A stretch of DNA of 5,891 bases from Methanomicrobia archaeon LH_S13 (lineage in GTDB: Archaea > Halobacteriota > Syntropharchaeia > Alkanophagales > Methanospirareceae): the NCBI GenBank assembly GCA_023659785.1, contig JAGXOR010000087.1:1-5891 (forward strand), given 5' to 3'. Positions 1 through 3,932 of the stretch are shown here, piece after piece. Each line of letters starts with the position of its first letter. Position 1 is the stretch's first letter. The notes beneath the pieces were generated by a model. That model saw only the letters and a program-made list of their open reading frames with translations. It searched no databases and was not told the DNA's origin. The position numbers and the translations under genes are program-made.

Positions 1-57
1 TACGATGAAGCCTCAGGTGGAGGTGGTCTTATGACTATGAAAGACCACTTAAACTAG
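1..57 (+). pseudogene. 3' end of a probable tnpB-type transposon gene (partial at window edge)
   Basis: The frame is open from base 1 and ends at TAG 55-57, giving 18 residues: YDEASGGGGLMTMKDHLN. The tail is too short to show any RuvC-like catalytic motif, so the call rests on context. The stop codon lies two bases before a GC-rich hairpin of the kind that ends IS200/IS605-group elements, and in that group tnpB normally stops just before the right-end hairpin. TnpB is an RNA-guided nuclease that helps the element persist at its donor site. Whether the rest of the gene, or a tnpA transposase, exists to the left cannot be seen. The frame overlaps the last codon of the antitoxin gene on the other strand by 4 bp. 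It could instead be chance coding next to a short transposon relic. Confidence 0.45.
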
Positions 58-80
58 AACCCTCGCCCTTCAGGGTGGGG
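21..80 (+). ncRNA. Possible 3' part of a TnpB guide RNA (omega/reRNA scaffold)
   Basis: Two hairpins lie in a row: GTGGTCTT 23-30 pairs perfectly with AAGACCAC 41-48 around a 10-nt loop, and the transposon-end hairpin follows at 61-80. In IS200/IS605-group elements the guide RNA overlaps the 3' end of tnpB and ends with a guide copied from the DNA just past the right end. The arrangement here matches, and the guide would then start at about 81-89, inside the antitoxin gene. The hairpins are seen; the RNA and its boundaries are inferred from the family. Confidence 0.35.
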
Positions 81-464
81 TACGTGACTCTCTATAATTC
101 CCTTTATCCATTTCCTTCCCTCTTCAGATATTTCCATATCTTCTATTAATATTCCTTCCTGCGTCAATACGGGAATTATTCCCTCGTAAATTCTTCTAAT
201 TTTATCTTCGTTATCCTTCTCATCTATTGCCTTTAACAAAAAAAGCTTCATTATCTCTATTATACCCCTTGCCTCTTCGTTTATTATCGGTGAAAGAGTA
301 CATTTAAACCTGCGAAATTCCTCGGAAATTTCTTCTTTTTTTGTTTTTCTATTCTTACCTTCGATAAGTCTGCCAATTACCTTACCAAAGCTGTCTTTGT
401 CCCCCGTTTTTAATCTCTTTAAATCTGCATATACACTATCAGATACACCTATCTGCTTTGTCAT
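54..464 (-). CDS. VapB-like (DUF217-type) antitoxin, C-terminus formed by transposon sequence
   Basis: This 136-residue protein starts at ATG 464-462. Its N-terminal 35 or so residues (MTKQIGVSDSVYADLKRLK, then DSFGKVIGRLIEG) resemble the short archaeal VapB/DUF217 antitoxins: a 'I-x-VSD-x-VY-x-x-LK' strand-helix followed by a 'SF-x-x-VI-x-RL' helix that dimerises and binds DNA. The remaining 100 residues are highly charged and mostly helical and are not typical of that short family (about 70-90 residues). The stretch GILIEDMEISEEGRKWI (104-120) looks like a small winged or C-terminal helical segment of unknown role. Residues 126-136 (SHVPHPEGRGF) are encoded wholly or mostly by the transposon end, so the native C-terminus is probably lost. 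No VapC PIN-domain toxin is present on either side; it may have lain beyond the insertion. No Shine-Dalgarno is visible, and the TATA box at 494-503 predicts a leaderless or very short leader. Confidence 0.65.
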   Translation of the reverse strand: MTKQIGVSDSVYADLKRLKTGDKDSFGKVIGRLIEGKNRKTKKEEISEEFRRFKCTLSPIINEEARGIIEIMKLFLLKAIDEKDNEDKIRRIYEGIIPVLTQEGILIEDMEISEEGRKWIKGIIESHVPHPEGRGF

Positions 465-493
465 ATTATTGTAGTTACTTAATTGAACACTAT

Positions 494-503
494 TATTTAT
501 ATA
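494..503 (-). promoter_or_regulatory. TATA box for the antitoxin gene
   Basis: On the minus strand this reads TATATAAATA and lies 30-39 bp before the ATG. With the usual archaeal spacing of about 25 bp to the start site, transcription would begin within some 10 nt of the ATG. That agrees with the absence of a ribosome binding site. Confidence 0.5.
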
Positions 504-520
504 CTAAGTTTATTAATTAA

Positions 521-530
521 TTTATATATT
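521..530 (+). promoter_or_regulatory. TATA box for the nuclease-like gene
   Basis: TTTATATATT is close to the archaeal consensus and places a start site at about 551-556, close to the TTG at 553. A second weaker box, CTTTATAAG at 538-546, would instead give a short leader before the ATG at 574. The box partly overlaps the 12-bp palindrome at 525-536, so a bound regulator could cover it. Confidence 0.45.
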
Positions 531-536
531 AATATA
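525..536. repeat. 12-bp perfect palindrome in the divergent promoter
   Basis: TATATTAATATA is its own reverse complement. It sits between the two divergent genes and overlaps the plus-strand TATA box. VapB-type antitoxins usually repress their own promoter by binding palindromes, so this is a candidate operator. Because it consists only of A and T in an AT-rich spacer, chance is a real alternative. Confidence 0.35.
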
Positions 537-552
537 CCTTTATAAGATAAGC

Positions 553-1326
553 TTGGTAGGGGCTAAGATAGCGATGGGCGCAGTAGGGACGAAGGGCAAT
601 GATAGGGGGATAGGATACAGGTATAGTGGTAAAGATCAAGCTAAAATAATTGACTTTTGTGAAATAGAGGTTAATATTTCAAAGTACCAGCTTAGAATTT
701 ATAAAGAAGACCTGGGTAAGACAGCCATAAAAAAGGGTTGGGGTGGAGTAAATGAACTAAAAAGGAAACTTGTCGCGTTGATGTCTCCTGAAAATTATCA
801 AAACTCCAATACCATCACATTAAATTATAAAACCTTAGAAGAGAAGGTATTACTATTTAGCGAAGAGATCATAAAAAATCCGGTAGAAAGCTTGATTTAC
901 TATTTTGATATTCGTGAAGAGCTTGAGAAGGTAAAGAGGGGCGTTCCCACTGATTATCCCGGCTTATGTTACTTACCGTCTGACCTGGATTATAAATCTG
1001 AATTTGTGTTAAGTAGTATAGGAGAAGGAGTTGCGGGTTATCTTATGGAATCTCTATATGATTATAAATTAGTTGCAAGACCCTTGGGAGTCCATCCAGA
1101 TTTTATAATGCGGAAAGATGAAGATACGGATATATTAGTGGAAGTGGTATGTGGCAGCACATTTAAGGAGATACGTCGGGGGGTAATGAGTAGTATGTTC
1201 TATTTAATGGATTTGATCTCACATTTCTGCCATTTATCAGATAAAAGATTTGAAGCGTATGTAGTGGGAGTAGAATTAGCAAAACGGAATGAATTTGAAT
1301 CATTTATAGTCGAAGGTTATATGTAA
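553..1326 (+). CDS. Hypothetical protein with a degenerate PD-(D/E)XK nuclease-like C-terminal half
   Basis: This 257-residue protein is read from TTG 553; an in-frame ATG at 574 (250 residues) is equally possible. A GGGG run at 559-562 could serve as a weak ribosome site for that ATG, while the TATA box favours a leaderless TTG. I do not recognise the N-terminal 150 residues. The C-terminal part follows the order of the PD-(D/E)XK fold: a helix with IGEGVAGYLMESL (E158), then HPDFIM (P182-D183), then ILVEVVCGS (E197), then a helix and a strand (EAYVVGVEL). The lysine expected two residues after E197 is V199. K205, in the following helix, could be a migrated lysine; otherwise the protein would be inactive. 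There is no signal peptide or membrane segment. It is divergent from the antitoxin gene and ends 7 bp from the convergent membrane hydrolase gene. The nuclease fold is inferred from motif order only. Confidence 0.7.
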   Translation: MVGAKIAMGAVGTKGNDRGIGYRYSGKDQAKIIDFCEIEVNISKYQLRIYKEDLGKTAIKKGWGGVNELKRKLVALMSPENYQNSNTITLNYKTLEEKVLLFSEEIIKNPVESLIYYFDIREELEKVKRGVPTDYPGLCYLPSDLDYKSEFVLSSIGEGVAGYLMESLYDYKLVARPLGVHPDFIMRKDEDTDILVEVVCGSTFKEIRRGVMSSMFYLMDLISHFCHLSDKRFEAYVVGVELAKRNEFESFIVEGYM

Positions 1327-1333
1327 GTAAAGT

Positions 1334-1822
1334 CTATTTTCTGTTTGCCCTTACCTTCATAGACGTAGAGATGTAATCAGCAAAGAGATGGCTCAGGTAT
1401 CCGATTGCTCCAAACATTGTAATTATAATTGGGGATGTAAAATCCATTAAGTAAAAAGCAATATACAACAATGCCGTGAATATAATAAATCCTGGTGCGT
1501 GATGCGTGATACCACGATGTTTTAATTTTGAGAGTAAAAAGACAATGAGTAAAAGTAATATCGTAATTATCAACGCCTGGTACACTTCGCGTGTGAGTAC
1601 ATATATGACGCATCCAGAAAAAATAGAACCTATATAAGACCATTTATGGATCTTACTGTGTTTATGGTCGAGGTCGGGTGTGAGTGAGCCAAATAGACAT
1701 ATTATAAGCCATAACGGCATATCCTTGAAAGAAACAGTTTGCTGAAGAGGGAATAGAAATAGGATTGTAACCAGGATGCAGAAGCAGATAAAGCCAACAG
1801 TCAAATGACCACTGTAAAGCAT
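1334..1822 (-). CDS. YdjM/DUF457-family membrane-bound metal-dependent hydrolase
   Basis: I chose ATG 1822 (162 residues); TTG 1828, two codons earlier, is possible and lies nearer the strong ribosome site GGAGGTGA (1840-1833). With numbering from the TTG, the family signatures are visible: an early GH (H8), GSLTPDLDHKHS (47-58), HRGITHH (104-110) and GYLSHLFAD (143-151). Together these His/Asp residues probably bind metal at or near the membrane face. Hydrophobic stretches at about 9-28, 37-50, 63-80, 83-100, 112-130 and 132-148 predict four to six membrane segments. Length and layout fit the PF04307 (YdjM/LexA-binding hydrolase) family, whose substrate is generally unknown. It lies 67 bp downstream of the winged-helix gene on the same strand and is probably co-transcribed. 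A TATA-like CTTTTATAG at the end of the upstream gene (1898-1890) could give it its own start. It ends in VRANRK, a basic cytoplasmic-type tail. Confidence 0.82.
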   Translation of the reverse strand: MLYSGHLTVGFICFCILVTILFLFPLQQTVSFKDMPLWLIICLFGSLTPDLDHKHSKIHKWSYIGSIFSGCVIYVLTREVYQALIITILLLLIVFLLSKLKHRGITHHAPGFIIFTALLYIAFYLMDFTSPIIITMFGAIGYLSHLFADYISTSMKVRANRK

Positions 1823-1832
1823 GTTCAATTTC

Positions 1833-1840
1833 TCACCTCC
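1833..1840 (-). promoter_or_regulatory. Strong Shine-Dalgarno site of the membrane hydrolase gene
   Basis: GGAGGTGA on the minus strand is fully complementary to the archaeal 16S 3' end. It is 4 nt from TTG 1828 and 10 nt from ATG 1822, so it does not settle the start by itself. It is the best-matching ribosome site in the window and shows the gene is translated by a leadered mechanism. Confidence 0.75.
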
Positions 1841-1889
1841 TTTCCTCTTAACCCACAGTCAAATAAAAACTTAAGGAAGTTATTTCATC

Positions 1890-2330
1890 CTATAAAAGTG
1901 CATCTACCGGACTTGTACTCACAGCTTCCCCTCTTTCAAGTGAAGCTAACTGATATTGCCTCCTTGCTCTGCTCCCTTTTCTCATCAAAATGCCCTCAGA
2001 ATGCAAATTCGCTAAATACGTTGATATCGTGCTAAGTCTCACTTCCTCCTCATAAGCTTCTTCGTAGATTCTCCTTATCTGTGAAGAAGTGAACCAATCC
2101 TTTGGTGCCCTTTCGTCATATCGCAAAAAAGAAGCCAATCTTTCTTTTATCGTTAGGTCATCGCCGTCGCAATCACAAGGGATATTAACGGAAGACGATG
2201 AAAGTTGACTTTCTAAAAACGCTATTATATTTCTTATCATAATGGGCTTAAGCGCTTCGCTTAAGTCACCTTCGCTCTCCATTGAGGTCTTTAACCCTCC
2301 ATCATTCGTCACTTCTACCCGCACCTTCAT
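1890..2330 (-). CDS. Winged-helix DNA-binding protein, probable transcription regulator
   Basis: I chose the ATG at 2330 (146 residues, MKVRVEV...) because a GAGGTGA site at 2345-2339 lies 8 nt before it. ATG 2336 and GTG 2342 are in frame but overlap or touch that site. Residues 1-45 form a strand and helix region (VRVEVTNDGG, then SEALKPIMIRNIIAFLESQL) that may dimerise. A flexible acidic linker with two cysteines (PCDCDGDD, 51-58) follows. Residues 59-129 look like a winged helix-turn-helix: a first helix (IKERLASFLR), a helix from TSSQIRRIYEEAY, a recognition helix around LSTISTYLANLHSEGIL, and a basic wing (MRKGSRARRQYQL). The 17-residue tail is unstructured. I do not recognise a named family, and no ligand domain is evident beyond the N-terminal part. 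It is divergent from dnaJ and upstream of the membrane hydrolase gene, so both are candidate targets along with itself. Confidence 0.72.
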   Translation of the reverse strand: MKVRVEVTNDGGLKTSMESEGDLSEALKPIMIRNIIAFLESQLSSSSVNIPCDCDGDDLTIKERLASFLRYDERAPKDWFTSSQIRRIYEEAYEEEVRLSTISTYLANLHSEGILMRKGSRARRQYQLASLERGEAVSTSPVDALL

Positions 2331-2351
2331 CGCCATCCTCACCTCTTCACC

Positions 2352-2364
2352 TGTTCAATGAACA
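2352..2364. promoter_or_regulatory. Candidate operator of the winged-helix regulator
   Basis: TGTTCAATGAACA is a perfect palindrome of two 6-bp arms around one central base. It lies just downstream of the start site predicted from the TATA box at 2391-2398 and before the ribosome site. A protein bound there would block its own transcription. The position is suggestive and the binding is inference; single half sites occur elsewhere by chance. Confidence 0.35.
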
Positions 2365-2390
2365 AATGAAATAAAATTATTTTTGATGCT

Positions 2391-2398
2391 ATATAAAA
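2391..2398 (-). promoter_or_regulatory. TATA box of the regulator/membrane hydrolase operon
   Basis: The minus strand reads TTTTATAT. A start site about 25 bp on would fall near 2366-2370, leaving a leader of some 36-40 nt that contains the GAGGTGA ribosome site. This fits the ATG at 2330. Confidence 0.5.
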
Positions 2399-2403
2399 CA
2401 TTG

Positions 2404-2536
2404 GTAGTTTCAATCATCTCTATTTCTGAATGGTAAAATTTTGTACGGTAAAAATCCGTTTTTTTTCGGCTATTTCACCAAAAGAGCTGTTTTTACGCGA
2501 TAATTTTTATTCAGAACCAAACCCTTTCGGAACTAC
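2404..2536. repeat. Imperfect 28-bp inverted repeat flanking a 77-bp centre
   Basis: The left arm is 2404-2431 and the right arm 2509-2536. By hand alignment without gaps, 18 of 28 positions match, concentrated at the two ends: GTAGTT outside and TTCTGAAT (8 of 8) inside. The centre carries near-repeats GGTAAAAT and GGTAAAAAT and a T8 run. It could be a small degenerate MITE-like relic, a regulatory stem, or coincidence in AT-rich DNA. Confidence 0.35.
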
Positions 2537-2562
2537 TGAACATCACGAGGGATGGAAGATAC

Positions 2563-2579
2563 CTCCATTTACTATGGAG
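2563..2579. repeat. Short perfect hairpin upstream of dnaJ
   Basis: CTCCAT and ATGGAG are perfectly complementary around a 5-nt loop (TTACT). A second, mutually exclusive pairing exists between ATGGA 2552-2556 and TCCAT 2564-2568. Both lie inside a possible outer stem, ATCACG 2542-2547 with CGTGAT 2610-2615. The patch is upstream of the predicted dnaJ start, so it would be transcribed only from a more distant promoter. Confidence 0.35.
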
Positions 2580-2620
2580 AGAAGCAGTGAATAAGTGAAG
2601 AAAATGTGCCGTGATAAAAA

Positions 2621-2629
2621 CTTTATACC
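2621..2629 (+). promoter_or_regulatory. TATA box of dnaJ
   Basis: CTTTATACC is preceded by the purine-rich run GATAAAAA, which fits a TFB recognition element. The expected start near 2647-2652 gives a leader of about 20 nt that just includes the ribosome site. Confidence 0.5.
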
Positions 2630-2654
2630 ATAAAAGACAAGTTCTTTAAACAGC

Positions 2655-2660
2655 GGAGGG
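2655..2660 (+). promoter_or_regulatory. Shine-Dalgarno site that supports the TTG start of dnaJ
   Basis: GGAGGG ends 10 nt before TTG 2671. There is no ATG or GTG near it in the dnaJ frame, and TTG gives the usual DnaJ N-terminus just ahead of the conserved KDYYE, so TTG is the start. Confidence 0.65.
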
Positions 2661-2670
2661 CGAAGCGAAA

Positions 2671-3885
2671 TTGCCAGCAAAGAAAGATTACTACGAGACC
2701 TTAGACGTGGATAGAGGAGTATCGAAGGAGGAAATAAAGCGTGCTTATCGGAGATTAGCGAAAAAACATCACCCTGACCTTAACAAGGACAACCCGAAAG
2801 AAGCAGAGGAAAAGTTTAAAGAGGTATCTGAGGCTTATGAGGTGTTGTCAGACTCACAGAAGCGTGCGAATTATGATAGATATGGGAATGCTGGCGTTGA
2901 CTTTGGTCCTGGAGGATTTGACTGGTCACAGTTCACAAGGTTTGACGACGTGGAGGACATATTTGGTGATTTATTCAAGGACTTTTTTGGTGGTAATTTT
3001 GGATTCCGCAGAACCAGAGGCGAGTCTATATTTGAGGACCTCTTTGAAAGAGGAGGATATACAAGAGCGGAGGGGAGATACGGGGCCAGAGCAGAAAGAG
3101 GAAGCGACAGCCGATATGACCTTGAGATAGACCTCGAGGAAGCAGCGAAGGGAATGGAGAAGGAGATAAGCGTTTTTAAAGAAGAGAACTGTCCCTCGTG
3201 TGGGGGAACGGGTGCGAGTTCGGGAGGATTAGAAACCTGTTCTACTTGCGGAGGAAGAGGGCAGATAAGAAAAGTACAAAGGCAGGGCTTTGCTCAATTC
3301 ATTTCTATCTCCATCTGCCCCCGGTGCGGGGGAAGGGGAAAAGTAATACTGAACCCTTGCGAGAATTGCGGGGGTAGCGGAAAAATCAAAGTGAACAAGC
3401 GAATTTCAGTGCGGTTACCACCAGGTGTGGATACCGGAAACAGATTAGGGATAGCGGGTGAAGGAGGAGCAGGTGAAAGAGGGGGATCTCCTGGCGATTT
3501 GTACGTTGTAGTGCACGTAAGGGAGCATGAATTCTTTAGAAGGGAAGGGGGAAACCTGTTTTGTGAAGTCCCGGTTCGCTTCGCTCAAGCGGTGTTTGGT
3601 GATGAGATAGAGGTTAGAACGATAGAGGGAGGCAAGGCAAGAATGAAAATGCCTGCTGGTACGCAGTCAGGCACGGTTTTCCGGATGAATAACAAAGGGA
3701 TGCCTGATTTGAGGAGCTATGGCAGAGGAAACATGCTGGTGCGAGTGAAGGTGGTAACGCCATCAAAACTGAGTAAACGGCAGAAGGAATTGCTCATGGA
3801 ATTTAATGAGGAAAAACAAGGACAAGAAGAGGGACAAAAAAAGGGTCTCTTTTGGTGGAGCAAAAACAAAGATAGAAGTAGATAA
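2671..3885 (+). CDS. dnaJ: Chaperone protein DnaJ (Hsp40, class I)
   Basis: DnaJ is the co-chaperone that binds unfolded protein, passes it to Hsp70 (DnaK) and stimulates its ATPase in the cytoplasm. This 404-residue protein starts at TTG 2671 and has the full class I layout. The J domain (5-71) starts KDYYETL and carries the HPD motif (34-36) that contacts DnaK. A Gly/Phe-rich region (72-145) includes repeats of the DIFGDLFKDFFGG kind. The zinc domain has four CxxCxGxG repeats, with cysteines 174/177, 190/193, 216/219 and 230/233, all intact. The two beta-barrel substrate-binding domains span about 241-366, with LPPGVDTGNRLGIAGEGG and MPAGTQSGTVFRMNNKGMP recognisable. The last 25 residues are a charged Gln/Glu/Lys-rich tail ending FWWSKNKDRSR. 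Length is slightly above the usual 370-390. No dnaK or grpE lies beside it; the next gene is aIF5B, 47 bp on. A divergent winged-helix regulator shares its upstream region. Confidence 0.97.
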   Translation: MPAKKDYYETLDVDRGVSKEEIKRAYRRLAKKHHPDLNKDNPKEAEEKFKEVSEAYEVLSDSQKRANYDRYGNAGVDFGPGGFDWSQFTRFDDVEDIFGDLFKDFFGGNFGFRRTRGESIFEDLFERGGYTRAEGRYGARAERGSDSRYDLEIDLEEAAKGMEKEISVFKEENCPSCGGTGASSGGLETCSTCGGRGQIRKVQRQGFAQFISISICPRCGGRGKVILNPCENCGGSGKIKVNKRISVRLPPGVDTGNRLGIAGEGGAGERGGSPGDLYVVVHVREHEFFRREGGNLFCEVPVRFAQAVFGDEIEVRTIEGGKARMKMPAGTQSGTVFRMNNKGMPDLRSYGRGNMLVRVKVVTPSKLSKRQKELLMEFNEEKQGQEEGQKKGLFWWSKNKDRSR

Positions 3886-3915
3886 GATAAATACAAATTA
3901 TCCATTGACGATGAG

Positions 3916-3927
3916 AGGCGAAGGCGA
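3916..3927 (+). promoter_or_regulatory. Tandem AGGCGA, probable weak ribosome site of the aIF5B gene
   Basis: AGGCGA occurs twice head to tail, the second copy ending 5 nt before ATG 3933. Each is one base away from AGGTGA, the normal archaeal signal. No better site is present in the 47-bp spacer after dnaJ. Confidence 0.4.
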
Positions 3928-3932
3928 AAGAC

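Larger units (their letters stand above)
1..88 (+). mobile_element. Right end of an IS200/IS605-group (IS1341-like) element, partial
   Basis: A GC-rich imperfect hairpin at 61-80 (CCTCGCCC, loop TTCA, GGGTGGGG; two G:T wobbles) is followed by TACGTGAC. From memory this closely resembles the subterminal hairpin and end of archaeal tnpB-bearing elements, which lack classical terminal inverted repeats. The putative tnpB stop codon directly precedes it, as is normal for this group. The exact right boundary is inferred to lie between 80 and 88. The left end lies outside the window. The insertion has its right end inside the 3' end of the antitoxin gene. Confidence 0.6.
2331..2670. other. Long divergent intergenic region without a convincing gene
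   Basis: This space separates the regulator from dnaJ. It is AT-rich with several T and A runs. From left to right it holds the regulator's ribosome site, palindrome and TATA box, an imperfect inverted repeat (2404-2536), a patch with nested short stems (2542-2615), and the dnaJ TATA box and ribosome site. The only small frames are very short (for example 12 codons from ATG 2552) and do not look coding. No tRNA or other known RNA family was recognised. Confidence 0.6.

Noticed and set aside
1324..1336. Terminator between the convergent genes
   Set aside because: Only 7 bp separate the stop codons, and there is no clear T run or hairpin on either strand.
1377..1643. 88-codon minus-strand open frame
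   Set aside because: It lies wholly within the membrane hydrolase gene in another frame; that gene has family motifs, and this translation shows none.
1805..2035. 76-codon plus-strand open frame
   Set aside because: It is antisense to the regulator and the start of the hydrolase gene, lacks a ribosome site, and has a composition that reflects those genes read backwards.
2552..2590. 12-codon frame from ATG 2552 preceded by GAGGG, a possible leader peptide
   Set aside because: The purine run touches the ATG with no spacing, and the frame lies upstream of the predicted dnaJ start, so it is probably not transcribed.
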